64,000 bases of DNA, taken from NCBI GenBank assembly GCA_023384095.1, contig JAHDXT010000003.1, positions 62,001-126,000 on the forward strand. The letters run 5' to 3'. This document shows, in pieces, positions 47,404 through 59,443 of the stretch. Made by a program: the position numbers and the translations under genes. This DNA is from Hyphomicrobiaceae bacterium (GTDB lineage Bacteria; Pseudomonadota; Alphaproteobacteria; Rhizobiales; Hyphomicrobiaceae). Position 1 is the first letter of the stretch. The number at the start of each line of letters is the position of its first letter. Under the pieces are notes generated by a model, which worked only from the letters and a program-made list of their open reading frames with translations, ran no database searches and had not been told where the DNA came from.

Positions 47404-47524
47404 GCAGTGGGGCGTTCCAGGGACGGAATACGAACGCATGTGCTCTCGGCAGCCGGCATTTGGTTGAGACTAAGTGAGCCGGCGCCGGGTAATCAAGCGC
47501 CCTGACCACCGAGAGCCTCGCGAT

Positions 47525-48865
47525 CTAGCGGGACAAGTTGCTGCGCAACCCCAGCAGACCGCCCGGCCTCCAGATCAGCAGGGCGGCAAGCATCCCGTAG
47601 ATCGCCATGTCGCGGTACTCGATGGGGAACAGCGCCGACCACAGGGCCTCCGCCCCGCCGACCAGAACAGCTCCGAGAAATGCCCCCGGAATCGAGCCGA
47701 TGCCGCCGGCGATGGCCGCTATCAGCGACTTGAGGCCGAGCACGATGCCGCCGGCAAAGCCGACGCCGCCGTAGTAGAACGTGACGATCGTGCCGGCGAG
47801 GCCGGCGAGCGCAGAGGCCAGGATGAACGTCACGGCGAGGACGCCGCGAAAATCCACCCCGACCAGCATGGCCGCCGTCGGGTCGTCGGCGCACGCGCGC
47901 CAGAACCGTCCGAACCTCGTCCACCGCATGAGCGCCAGCAGGGAGAGTGCGACCGCGAGCGCCAGCGCCGTCACCGCCGCGCCGATCGGCGTCGCCGTGA
48001 CGACGAAGCCCTCGTGGCGGGCGAGCCCGACCGGGTTGTTCAGGAACGGCTCGACCCAGCGCAGCGCCGAGCCTTGCGAAAGGCGCATGTACTCCTGCAG
48101 CGCTATCGCCAGCCCGATGGTCGCGATGAGGACCTGCTGTCCGCTGGCGCGCTGCAGCGGCGAAAAGACCAGCCGGCCCGCGGCCAGGCCATGCATTCCC
48201 GCTGCGAACACGCCGAGAACGATGCTCGCCGCGAGCACAGCCGGCCAGAAACCCAGTCCCGAAGCCAGCGGAAACGCCAGCAGCGCCCCGTAGCCGCCGA
48301 TGGCGGCGAACTCGCCGAAGGCGAGATTGATCCTGCCGAGCAGGCCATAGACGAGAGCATAGGCCGGGGCGAGCACGGCATAGATGCTGATCAGCGGCAG
48401 CGCCGAGGACACGTGCTGCATGACGAGGGCGACCTTACGCGGCACCTCCGGCACGGCTCCGAGCTGCAGGAAGGGCGCGGGGTCCGCCGCGAGGGCGTCC
48501 GGAGACTGCAGCCAGAACCGCTGGAGGATCGCGAGCCGCACGTCGCCGACCCGCTGCCCGTCGCTCCAAATCTCGGCCAGGCGGTCTCCCGCACCGGAAT
48601 TCCCGGGCGAGAACCGGCAGACGATCCTGCGCTCCCGGAGCGCCGCATCGGGCGCACGAACCATGTAGTTGACCTCGACGCCGCCGCCCTGCGGGAGCTC
48701 GGCCGTGTGGCGGACATCGATCGTGCTGCCGGGCGGGTTGATGGCCGGAACGATCGTCCGGCAGGTGCGGGCCTCGTATGCATCGGGCCAGGCGCTGCAC
48801 CCCGCCAGGACTGTCAGCATCAGCGCGGCCGATGCGAGCCGGAGCGGGTTGCTGCAACGGGCCAA
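47525..48865 (-). CDS. LivH-like branched-chain amino-acid-type ABC permease with N-terminal lipoprotein-like extension
   Basis: Proposed TTG start gives MARCSNPLRLASAALMLTVLAGCSAWPD (lipobox LAGC), then ~100-aa non-TM segment, then LivH-type permease AFGEFAAIGGYGALLAF...GGIGSIPGAFLGAVLVGGAEAL. Longer ORF extends to 49042. Confidence 0.75.
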   Translation of the reverse strand: MARCSNPLRLASAALMLTVLAGCSAWPDAYEARTCRTIVPAINPPGSTIDVRHTAELPQGGGVEVNYMVRAPDAALRERRIVCRFSPGNSGAGDRLAEIWSDGQRVGDVRLAILQRFWLQSPDALAADPAPFLQLGAVPEVPRKVALVMQHVSSALPLISIYAVLAPAYALVYGLLGRINLAFGEFAAIGGYGALLAFPLASGLGFWPAVLAASIVLGVFAAGMHGLAAGRLVFSPLQRASGQQVLIATIGLAIALQEYMRLSQGSALRWVEPFLNNPVGLARHEGFVVTATPIGAAVTALALAVALSLLALMRWTRFGRFWRACADDPTAAMLVGVDFRGVLAVTFILASALAGLAGTIVTFYYGGVGFAGGIVLGLKSLIAAIAGGIGSIPGAFLGAVLVGGAEALWSALFPIEYRDMAIYGMLAALLIWRPGGLLGLRSNLSR

Positions 48866-48921
48866 TGGACCGTCCTGGATTGACGCGCCGGCACTGCATC
48901 GCCGACGGGGACCCGCCGGGG

Positions 48922-51205
<2,284 letters not shown>

Positions 51206-51352
51206 TCTCGCCCTCGCCTCTTGACAAACAGATCGTGCAATCGTTCTCCCCACGCGAATCGAACGTCGATGTTCGCCCGATCCGCCCATCGTGTACAGGT
51301 CCATTCGTGACCGGACGATGGCGGGCGGGCCGATGCAACGGGCAGGTGCCGG

Positions 51353-52480
51353 ATGTCCGTACCCGAGACTCGCAGCACAGCAATATCGACCGGGCTCGCT
51401 TGCGGGGAGCTTGCGGTCGCGCGGAATGGCGCTGCAGGCTGCATCCTGCTCGACCGGCCACGGGCCATGAACGCGATCACGAGCGGCATGCGCCAGCGGC
51501 TGGCCGCGGCCATGCCGGGCTTGGCGCGCGATACCGGCATCTATGCGCTCATCATACGTTCCGCGGTGCCGGGGGTCTTTTCCGCCGGCGGCGACTTGCG
51601 CGAGATCATCGGCGCGGCACGCGAGCGGCCCGACGAGGCTCGCAGGATGCTCGCCGAGGAATATGCGCTCAACTGGCTGCTGGAGTGCTTCTCCAAACCC
51701 ACGGTGTCGCTCATCGACGGCCTGGTCATGGGCTCCGGGGTCGGGCTGACGATATACGGCACACACCGGGTCGCGGGGGAGAGCTACGCGTTCGCCATGC
51801 CGGAGACGCTGATCGGCCTGTTCCCCGACGACGGGCTGGCCTGGGTGTTCGCCAGGATGCCGGCGCAGATCGGCCTCTATCTCGGGCTAACCGGCCGCCG
51901 CATCGGCCGCGCCGCGGCCTACCGGCTGGGGCTCGTGACGCACTGCATCCCGGCCGCCCGCTTCGCCGAGATCGAGCAAGCGCTGGCTGCGGCCGAGCCC
52001 GTCGATGCGCTTCTGGACAATCTCCACGAGGACCCCGGACCGGGCGAGATCGAGGGCTGTCGCGACCTCGTGGAGCGCAGCTTCACCGCCGCCAGCCTCG
52101 AGGAGGTGCTCGCGCGGCTCGCAGAGGAATTACGGCGCGGCGGCGGCGCCGGCGCGTGGTGCCAGGAAGTGCTCGACGAAATCGCACAGCGCTCCCCCAC
52201 CGCGCTCAAGGTGACGTTCCGGCACATCCGCGAGGCGGCGCACCGGGACTTGCGGCAGACGCTGACGATCGACTACCGGCTGGCCTGCCGATTCCTCCGG
52301 ACCCATGATTTCCATGAAGGGGTCCGCGCCATGCTCATCGACAAGGACCGGCGGCCCCGCTGGGCTCCTGGTCATGTGGCGGAGGTGACCGACGCGATGG
52401 TCGACCGGTTCTTCGCCTTCCAGCCCGGCCGCGAGCTCATTCTGCCGACGCGTCAGGAGATGCAGGCGGCGCGTGTATGA
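51353..52480 (+). CDS. 3-hydroxyisobutyryl-CoA hydrolase-like enoyl-CoA hydratase family protein
   Basis: ILLDRPRAMNAITSGMRQRL...GVFSAGGDLREI...SLIDGLVMGSGVGLTIYGTHRVA...FPDDGLAWVFARM. Confidence 0.88.
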   Translation: MSVPETRSTAISTGLACGELAVARNGAAGCILLDRPRAMNAITSGMRQRLAAAMPGLARDTGIYALIIRSAVPGVFSAGGDLREIIGAARERPDEARRMLAEEYALNWLLECFSKPTVSLIDGLVMGSGVGLTIYGTHRVAGESYAFAMPETLIGLFPDDGLAWVFARMPAQIGLYLGLTGRRIGRAAAYRLGLVTHCIPAARFAEIEQALAAAEPVDALLDNLHEDPGPGEIEGCRDLVERSFTAASLEEVLARLAEELRRGGGAGAWCQEVLDEIAQRSPTALKVTFRHIREAAHRDLRQTLTIDYRLACRFLRTHDFHEGVRAMLIDKDRRPRWAPGHVAEVTDAMVDRFFAFQPGRELILPTRQEMQAARV

Positions 52481-52578
52481 AGGATCGCTTGAGAACGTGT
52501 TGGACGCGGCCAAGGTCAAGGGTCTCCGCCATGGGCCCTCACGATGTGAGCGGTATTAGCGATGACGAGCCGAAAACT

Positions 52579-53280
52579 TCACCAGCTCTCGCCAAAGGGT
52601 CTGACCTCGATCTCGAACGTCCAGGCTGAACGGGGCTGTTGAGCGAGCCATACAGCGCTCGCGGCCATGTCGTCGGGCTTGAGGAAAAAGGTGTCGGGCT
52701 TGTCGGGCATGTTCCGGCGGGTTCTGGGAAGGTCCACCACGGCATCGATGACGATCAAGGCCACATGTATCCCTTGGGGCCAGAGGCTGCGGGCCATCGA
52801 TTCCGCCAGACTTCGCTGTGCGGCCTTGGCGGGCGCGAACGCCGCTGTCCGCGGGGTGCCGCGGCGTGAGGCGGTCGCGCCGATGAAGATGATGGCGCCC
52901 GACCCTGCCCTCTTCATGGCCGGGATGACCTGCCGACTCGCCGCCAGCGCGCCATAGGCGTTGACCCTCCAGGCGGACTCGAAATCCTCGAGGCGAATGC
53001 TCTCCACGTCGCCCCAGACTCCCGAGCCTGCGTTATAGACGAGCGTCGATGGCTCGCCCATCTCGGCGCGGATCCTGTCGAAGGCTTCACCGACGGAGAT
53101 CGGATCCCGGACGTCGCAGGCATAGGCCCGGGCGTCGGGCAGCTCGCCAGCGAGCTTGCTGGTGAAGCCGGTGCGCCGCGCGAGCAGCGCGACGACCATT
53201 CCGGCGCCGGTGAAGGCTCGCGCCAGGGCGGCGCCGTTCCCTTCTCCCACCCCGGCCACAACGCACACGGGTTTGCTCAT
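52579..53280 (-). CDS. SDR family oxidoreductase
   Basis: MSKPVCVVAGVGEGNGAALARAFTGAGMVVALLARR...VYNAGSGVWG. Confidence 0.88.
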   Translation of the reverse strand: MSKPVCVVAGVGEGNGAALARAFTGAGMVVALLARRTGFTSKLAGELPDARAYACDVRDPISVGEAFDRIRAEMGEPSTLVYNAGSGVWGDVESIRLEDFESAWRVNAYGALAASRQVIPAMKRAGSGAIIFIGATASRRGTPRTAAFAPAKAAQRSLAESMARSLWPQGIHVALIVIDAVVDLPRTRRNMPDKPDTFFLKPDDMAASAVWLAQQPRSAWTFEIEVRPFGESW

Positions 53281-53345
53281 CGCGATGCTCCGATTCCGGC
53301 CTTGGCTCGGGCGGGCTGATATCAACGCCCGCCCCGGCGACAAGT

Positions 53346-54281
53346 TCAGCGGGTGCGCGCCATATCGGCCGCGACCGCCCACGGCCCCGCCGACAGCGTC
53401 TGCGCAAGGTACTCGATCAGCACAGCCACGCGGGCCGGCCGCAGAGCGCTCGGCGGGGTCACGAGGCTGAGCGCGATCTCCGGCGGCGACCAGTCGTGCA
53501 TCACCGCTTCCAGACGGCCGGCGGCCAGATCTCCCGACACCATGAAATCGGGCTGGATCGCGAGCCCCAACCCGGCCCTCAACGCAGGCGTGAGCGCATC
53601 CCCGTTATTGGCCCGCAGCCGCCCGCCCGGGCTGACCACCGCCGCCTCGCCGGAGGCATGGATGAAAACCCAGCGGTCGGGGCTCGGCAGATAGGCATAG
53701 CCGAGACAGGCATGTCTCGTCAGTTCATGCGGATGACGCGGCCGGCCGGCCCTGTCGAGATAACCCGGCGCCCCGACGAGCAGTAGCCGGATCTCGCATA
53801 GACGCCGTGCCCTGAGGCTGGAGTCGGCCAACGCGGCGATTCGGAGCGCGAGGTCGAAGCCGCCGCCCACCAGGTCGACGAGGGCATCGCCTAGATGCAG
53901 GTCGATGGAGACCTCCGGATACGTCGCCAGGAAGGCCGGCAGGATCGGGGCCACATGGGCGAGCCCGAACGACATCGGCGCGGCCAACCGGACCAGGCCG
54001 CGCGGGGTGGCGGATTGAGCCGTCGCCTCGGCTTCGGCGGCTTCTCCCGCGGCCAGGATTCGGGCGGCGTCCTCGGCGGCCGCCCGGCCGATCTCGCTGA
54101 GCGCCAGGCGCCGCGACGTGCGGTGGAACAGGCTCGCCCCGATGCGGGCTTCCAACCGCCCGACCGCCTTCGAGACGGTCGCCTTCGAAAGGCCGAGGTC
54201 GGCGGCGGCGCGGGCGAAGGAGCCTGTCTCCGCCACTTTGGCGAAGATGGCCCAGGCTTCGAGATCGGGCAGGCGTGACAT
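53346..54281 (-). CDS. LysR-family transcriptional regulator
   Basis: [65 protein letters not shown]. Confidence 0.95.
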   Translation of the reverse strand: MSRLPDLEAWAIFAKVAETGSFARAAADLGLSKATVSKAVGRLEARIGASLFHRTSRRLALSEIGRAAAEDAARILAAGEAAEAEATAQSATPRGLVRLAAPMSFGLAHVAPILPAFLATYPEVSIDLHLGDALVDLVGGGFDLALRIAALADSSLRARRLCEIRLLLVGAPGYLDRAGRPRHPHELTRHACLGYAYLPSPDRWVFIHASGEAAVVSPGGRLRANNGDALTPALRAGLGLAIQPDFMVSGDLAAGRLEAVMHDWSPPEIALSLVTPPSALRPARVAVLIEYLAQTLSAGPWAVAADMARTR

Positions 54282-54291
54282 CGCGATTCCT

Positions 54292-54306
54292 GAAACGATG
54301 TGTTTC
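54292..54306. promoter_or_regulatory. Candidate LysR-type operator
   Basis: GAAAC-gatgt-GTTTC dyad in the LysR/wrbA divergent gap. Confidence 0.45.
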
Positions 54307-54371
54307 GATTGTTTCCCTTTATGCGACCTGAGGCAAGCCCATATCCCGAGCATCGGTCAACAAGACGAAAG

Positions 54372-54979
54372 ATGCCCAACATGGCCAAGGTGCTCGTTCT
54401 CTACTACTCAAGCTACGGTCACATCGAGGCGATGGCCGAGGCGGTCGCCGAGGGCGCCCGCTCCGCCGGCGCCGCCGTCGACGTGAAGCGCGTCCCGGAG
54501 ACCGTGCCGGCGGACGTAGCCCGCCAGAGCGGCTACAAGCTCGACCAGGAGGCGCCTGTCGCGACGGTGGAGGAGCTGCCGAGCTACGACGCCATTGTCG
54601 TCGGGACCGGCACCCGGTACGGACGCCTCACCTCGCAAATGGCCGCCTTCCTCGACCGCACCGGCGGCCTGTGGGCGCGCGGCGCGCTGAATGGCAAGGT
54701 CGGCGCGGCGTTTACCTCCACAGCGACCCAGCACGGCGGTCAGGAGACGACCCTGTTCTCGCTGATCACCAACCTGCTCCACCTCGGCATGGTCGTGGTC
54801 GCCTGCCCTATTCGTTCGAGGGCCAGTCGCGCCTCGACGAGGTGACGGGCGGTGCGCCCTACGGAGCGACGACGATCGCGGGCAGTGACGGCTCGCGCCG
54901 CCCGAGCGCCAACGAGCTCGACGGTGCCCGATACCTCGGCCGCCACGTGGCCGGGATCGCCGCCAGGGTGGCGGCGTGA
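54372..54979 (+). pseudogene. wrbA: NAD(P)H:quinone oxidoreductase WrbA, single frameshift
   Basis: Frame 1 [25 protein letters not shown]...[19 protein letters not shown] continues in another frame as [58 protein letters not shown]; one G missing near 54801. Confidence 0.88.
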
Positions 54980-55011
54980 GACGAGCCGAGCCACGACCGG
55001 AGGACGCGACC

Positions 55012-55179
55012 ATGACTCACGGCATTCATCACGTGACCGCCATCGCCGGACCGGCGCGCCGGAGCCTCGACCTCTACACCGGCACGCTGGGTCTCCGGCA
55101 AGTCAAGAAGACCGTCAGCTTCGACGACCCCGGCACCTACCACTTTTACTACGGGGACGCCGTTATGCGTTCGATATGA
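55012..55179 (+). pseudogene. Truncated VOC ring-cleaving-dioxygenase-like protein
   Basis: MTHGIHHVTAIAGPARRSLDLYTGTLGLRQVKKTVSFDDPGTYHFYYGDAVMRSI*: N-terminal VOC module ends abruptly after HFYYGD. Confidence 0.8.
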
Positions 55180-55200
55180 CGCTGAAAACAGGAGACGAAC

Positions 55201-55980
55201 ATGCGCATTTCCGGAAAAGTCGCGCTGATAACTGGAGCGGGCCAGGGCATCGGTCGCGCCATCGCGCTGCGCCTTGCGAGCGACGGCGCCGACATTGCCA
55301 TCGTCGATGTCAATGAGGACAATATGCAGGCGGTGGCCGACGAGGTGAGAGCCGCCGGCCGCAAGGCCACGACGTTCAAGGCCGACGTCTCCAGGCGGGG
55401 CGACGTCTATGCCGCCGTCGACCACGCAGAGCGAGAGCTCGGCGGCTTCGACATCATGGTCAACAATGCCGGCATCGCCCAGGTGCAACCGCTTTCGGAG
55501 GTGACGCCCGAGGAAGTCGAGAAGATCCTCAAGGTCAACGTCGAGGGTGTCCTCTGGGGCATTCAGGCGGCAGCCAAGAAGTTCAAGGACCGCAAGCAGA
55601 AGGGCAAGATCATCAGCGCGTCCTCGATTGCGGGACACGACGGCTTCGAGATGCTTGGCGTGTACTCGGCCACCAAGTTTGCGGTGCGAGCCCTGACCCA
55701 GACGGCGGCCAAGGAATTCGCCAGTGACGGCATCACCGTCAATGCATACTGCCCGGGGATCGTGGGGACCGACATGTGGGTCGAGATCGACAGGCGTTTC
55801 GCCGAGATCACGGGAGCGCCGGTCGGCGCGACCTATGACAAGTATGTCGAGGGCATCGCCTTGGGCCGGGCGCAGACGCCGGAAGACGTCGCGGCTTTCG
55901 TCTCCTTCCTGGCGGGCCCCGATTCAGACTACATGACAGGGCAGGCCCCGCTGATCGATGGCGGCATCGTCTATCGATAG
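55201..55980 (+). CDS. (S)-acetoin-forming diacetyl reductase-like SDR
   Basis: [38 protein letters not shown]...[13 protein letters not shown]...[18 protein letters not shown]. Confidence 0.85.
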   Translation: MRISGKVALITGAGQGIGRAIALRLASDGADIAIVDVNEDNMQAVADEVRAAGRKATTFKADVSRRGDVYAAVDHAERELGGFDIMVNNAGIAQVQPLSEVTPEEVEKILKVNVEGVLWGIQAAAKKFKDRKQKGKIISASSIAGHDGFEMLGVYSATKFAVRALTQTAAKEFASDGITVNAYCPGIVGTDMWVEIDRRFAEITGAPVGATYDKYVEGIALGRAQTPEDVAAFVSFLAGPDSDYMTGQAPLIDGGIVYR

Positions 55981-56365
55981 CCTCACAAGGGCCGCCTGTG
56001 TCGGACAGGGGGCGGGCTTCAGGAAGGAGCCCGCCTTGGCCAGCACGGTTCTCAGTCTCACTCCGCCCCAGAAGATTCGGGACGGCGTTGACCCGACCAT
56101 GACATGCGCTGATGGGAAAGGAGAAGCCAACGATCATGCCACCACGCGCTCCTCGCGAGAACCCGTGGAGCAGGAGATGACGAACGCGAGCGGCAGGACA
56201 ATCCGCCTAGCCGTGATGGCTATGGGGTGAATCGGAAAAGGCGCTGCCGATGCGGTTGTCGCAGCGGGATGGTTCTCGCCGGAGTGTCGATGGGGCTGAT
56301 TGGCGACCCACCCCTCGCCTCGTCGTTCCATCGATGGCGCGCTTTCGCGGGCCAGGGAGAGCAGC

Positions 56366-57178
56366 ATGAGTGAGAGCGAAAGCAGCGCCGCCGAAATATA
56401 CGAGCGTTACATGGGCAGCGCCATCGCCGACCCGTTCACGGTCGTCCTCCTCCAATACGCGAGCCCGAACCCCAGCGACAGAGTCCTCGATCTTGCCGCG
56501 GGCACCGGCAGCGTGGCGCGACACGTTGCGCCCCTCGTCGGGGTGGAAGGCCGCGCCGTCGCGCTCGACATCAACCCCGACATGCTGGCGGTCGGACGCG
56601 CGACGCTGCCAGTGCCCGCCGGCGCGCCCATCGAGTGGCGGGAGGGGGACGCCTTGAACCTCGACCTTCCGGATCAGGCGTTTGATCTTGTTCTCTGCCA
56701 GCAGGGGCTTCAGTTCTTTTCCGACCGCGCTGCGGCCCTTCGGGAGACGAGGCGGGTGCTGAACGGGGCTGGCCGGGCAGTCTTCAGCGTGTGGCGGGAT
56801 CTCGACTTGCACCCGGTCTACAAGGCGCTCTTCGAGGCTACGGCGCGCCATCTCGCGGCTGACATCTCTGATTTTGACGTGTCCTTCTCGTTGGGCGATG
56901 CCGACGAATTGGAAGCGCTCCTGCGTGAGGCGGGGTTCGAGCGCGTCGATGTCGCCCCGCGGCAACTGGACGTCCGCCTCCCCTCTCCCGAACGCTTCGT
57001 GCAACTGACCGTCGCAGGAGCGGCCACCTCGGTCCCCGCTTTCATTCACATGAGCCCGGAAGCCCGTCCCAAGCTGGTCGAGGCCATCGGCGAGGAGCTT
57101 GGACCGCTTATCAGCAGCTACAGCGCAGGCGGCGAGTTGGTCTTCCCCATGTCCACGCACATCGTGCTCGCGACGTAG
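56366..57178 (+). CDS. Class I SAM-dependent methyltransferase
   Basis: RVLDLAAGTGSVARHVAPLVGVEGRAVALDINPDMLAVGRA...FDLVLCQQGLQFFSDR. Confidence 0.9.
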   Translation: MSESESSAAEIYERYMGSAIADPFTVVLLQYASPNPSDRVLDLAAGTGSVARHVAPLVGVEGRAVALDINPDMLAVGRATLPVPAGAPIEWREGDALNLDLPDQAFDLVLCQQGLQFFSDRAAALRETRRVLNGAGRAVFSVWRDLDLHPVYKALFEATARHLAADISDFDVSFSLGDADELEALLREAGFERVDVAPRQLDVRLPSPERFVQLTVAGAATSVPAFIHMSPEARPKLVEAIGEELGPLISSYSAGGELVFPMSTHIVLAT

Positions 57179-57437
57179 CAAACCCGCCTTGGTGAGCGCA
57201 CTTTCTAAGAAAACCTCTTGGTGCTGATCGCCCCCTGTGGGGGATAGAAACGGGTGACTGCTACACTGCGTTGGGAAGGGAGCGGCCGTTACGATTCTGG
57301 TGGCAAAGTCCCCGTTAAAAAACCTGGTCCATGGACTGTTGCGCACTTGAGAGTGGTGACGCCATCCGGCGATCCCGTTTAGGAATCTGATCACTGGCGC
57401 AGTCCAGCACTCTCGCTCTTGAGCAGGAGGATCGATG

Positions 57438-57766
57438 ATGCCTCGGAAGAAAGCAAAATCCAAGAGTGACCGTACTATGTCGATGGTGCATCCCAACGCG
57501 GCAGCCATCGATGTCGGGGCGACCCTGCTGATGCGGTCAGGTCCGATCGCACGCCAGACCCGGTGCGCAGCTTTGGAACGTTCACGACCGATCTACATAG
57601 GCTGGTGGATTGGTTTGCAGAATGCGGCGTCGAGACAGTCGCGATGGAATCGACCAGCGTCTACTGGATTTCGATCTACGAGCTGCTCGACGCCCGTGGC
57701 TTCGTCGTGTTCCTTGTCAATGCGCGCGATGCCAAGCACGTGCCTGGACGCAAGACCGACGTCAGC
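57438..57766 (+). mobile_element. IS110-family transposase remnant (frameshifted, 3'-truncated)
   Basis: MPRKKAKSKSDRTMSMVHPNAAAIDVGA then in another frame VRSFGTFTTDLHRLVDWFAECGVETVAMESTSVYWISIYELLDARGFVVFLVNARDAKHVPGRKTDVS: N-terminal DEDD region of IS110 transposases, ends at KTDVS. Confidence 0.88.
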
Positions 57767-57914
57767 CGGGCCGCTCGGCGATGTCGTGCCAGATGCGCTG
57801 ATTCACCTCCGCCGAGAACCCGTGCCAAGCCAAGCCCAGCAGGACGAGGACCACGGCCAGAACGACGACTAGCCGCGCGACGAAGAGCTGGGCTGCTGTT
57901 GATTTACCCACCAT
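57762..57914 (-). pseudogene. 5' fragment of a membrane-protein gene overlapping the FGE-like gene, cut by the IS110 remnant
   Basis: Hand translation MVGKSTAAQLFVARLVVVLAVVLVLLGLAWHGFSAEVNQRIWHDIAERPG*; start overlaps the 57904 gene stop; its stop lies at the IS110 boundary. Below ORF-track length cut-off. Confidence 0.6.
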
Positions 57915-58914
57915 CCCATGCCCTCTTCGCGCGCACTACGCACCGAAACCCGATGTGGCTGGTCGAAGTGTCGATCGGCTGCGGGTGGCGGGCCGCCGGG
58001 CGGTAGCGCCGGCAGTAGTTGGGCGCGCACAGGTGCGAGCCGCCCTTCAGCACCTTGCGCGGGATGCGAACCTGGGGCTGGCACGGGTCATAGCTTCCGG
58101 CTTGGTGGGCGCCTCGCGGGTTCCCGGGAATGCAGCAGGCCTTCTTCGCATCGGCAGAATGCTTCGGGGCATACCAGTCCGTGGTCCATTCCCAGACGTT
58201 GCCGATCATGTCGTAGAGGCCGTAACCGTTGCGGGGGAACGCGGTTACCGGCGAGGTGCGCTCCCAGCCGTCGCCTCTCGTGTTCTCATGAGGGAACGCG
58301 CCCTGCCAGGTGTTGGCCATATGCCGACCAGACGGCATCAGCTCATCGCCCCAGGCGAACTCTGCCCCCTCGAGCCCGCCCCGGGCGGCCAGCTCCCACT
58401 CGGCCTCGGTCGGCAGCCCCTTACCCGCCCACGTGGCGTAGGCCTCGGCATCGCGATAGGCAATATGCACGACCGGATGGTCGTCGAGTCCACGGTTGAT
58501 GCCGCCCGGGCCCTGCGGGCGCCGCCAGTTGGCGCCGAACCGGAACGTCCACCAGTTGCCCCAGTGGTTGAGATCGACGGGGCCGCCGGGCGGCTGGAAC
58601 ACCAGCGACCCGGCCTTCAGCATGTGGGGGAGCGCACCCGGATAGTCCCGCGGGTCGGGCTTCAGCTCCGCGACAGTGACGTAGCCCGTCGCCTCGACGA
58701 ACTGCCGGAACTGGCGGTTGGTGATCGGCGTGCGGTCGATCCAGAACCCATCGACCTTGACCAGGTGCGCCGGCGCCTCTTCGGGGTAATGACTGTTTGA
58801 GCCCCTGCGGAAGGTCCGCTCCGGGATCCACGCCATGTCGGGATGGCGCGGCTCGTGCTGTGTCTGCGGAGCAGGTCGGGTCGCGGCCCGGCTGCTGTCC
58901 ATGGGCGCCACCAT
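57904..58914 (-). CDS. Formylglycine-generating enzyme (SUMF1/FGE-sulfatase) family protein
   Basis: MAWIPERTFRRGSNSHYPEEAPAHLVKVDGFWIDRTPITNRQFRQFVEATGY...GLPTEAEWELAARGG...MIGNVWEWTTDWY...VLKGGSHLCAPNYCRRYRPAAR. Confidence 0.92.
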   Translation of the reverse strand: MVAPMDSSRAATRPAPQTQHEPRHPDMAWIPERTFRRGSNSHYPEEAPAHLVKVDGFWIDRTPITNRQFRQFVEATGYVTVAELKPDPRDYPGALPHMLKAGSLVFQPPGGPVDLNHWGNWWTFRFGANWRRPQGPGGINRGLDDHPVVHIAYRDAEAYATWAGKGLPTEAEWELAARGGLEGAEFAWGDELMPSGRHMANTWQGAFPHENTRGDGWERTSPVTAFPRNGYGLYDMIGNVWEWTTDWYAPKHSADAKKACCIPGNPRGAHQAGSYDPCQPQVRIPRKVLKGGSHLCAPNYCRRYRPAARHPQPIDTSTSHIGFRCVVRAKRAWDGG

Positions 58915-59108
58915 CAGTTGCGCAGGGCCCGCGCGATCGAGCGCTTCGGTTTGACCTCGACCGAGACGTCCTGTGGCTTGAGCCGGATCGAGTCTGGGCA
59001 GGGGCGGACGCGGCGATAAGGGCAAGGCGCAGCCGCCAGGAACGCTGCGCGCTCGTTCTTCATGAGGTCCGTCCGTGCGCTAGTGGTAGCGGTGCTCACA
59101 CGAGCCTG

Positions 59109-59175
59109 GGCCAACGCAGTTCGTTCCAAGGAGCCTAAAGGGGCCAACGCCGGAAGCGGTCGTTCGTTCCAAGGA
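59109..59175. repeat. Imperfect tandem duplication upstream of the FGE-like gene
   Basis: GGGCCAACGC at 59109 and 59141; GTTCGTTCCAAGGA at 59119-59132 and 59162-59175. Confidence 0.7.
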
Positions 59176-59187
59176 ACCCCAAGATTT

Positions 59188-59210
59188 GTGGAGCATGATA
59201 ATCATTCCAC
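59188..59210. promoter_or_regulatory. Dyad with Fur-box-like core
   Basis: GTGGA-gcATGATAATCAT-TCCAC; core resembles GATAATGATAATCATTATC. Confidence 0.3.
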
Positions 59211-59443
59211 CACAGATGCTTACGCCTCATTCGTGACACGTATTTTCAATCGCACTGTCGCTCGGCTATGAGAGATGCGGCCGCCCGCGTCTGAGCAGGG
59301 CGGCACCGGCCACCGTCGCAGCCTGAACGCCGGTCAACCTGTCGTTCACCACGTCTCTTAGGCCGCGATTCAACCCTGGTTGTGTACCGTTCCGATTGCG
59401 GCGGCCGGCTGAAGCAGGCCACGGCAGAGCTCAGGGGCAGTGC

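Noticed and set aside
56040-56230. Possible short gene MTNASGRTIRLAVMAMG before the methyltransferase
   Set aside because: Only 17 codons, no recognisable family; cannot be supported.
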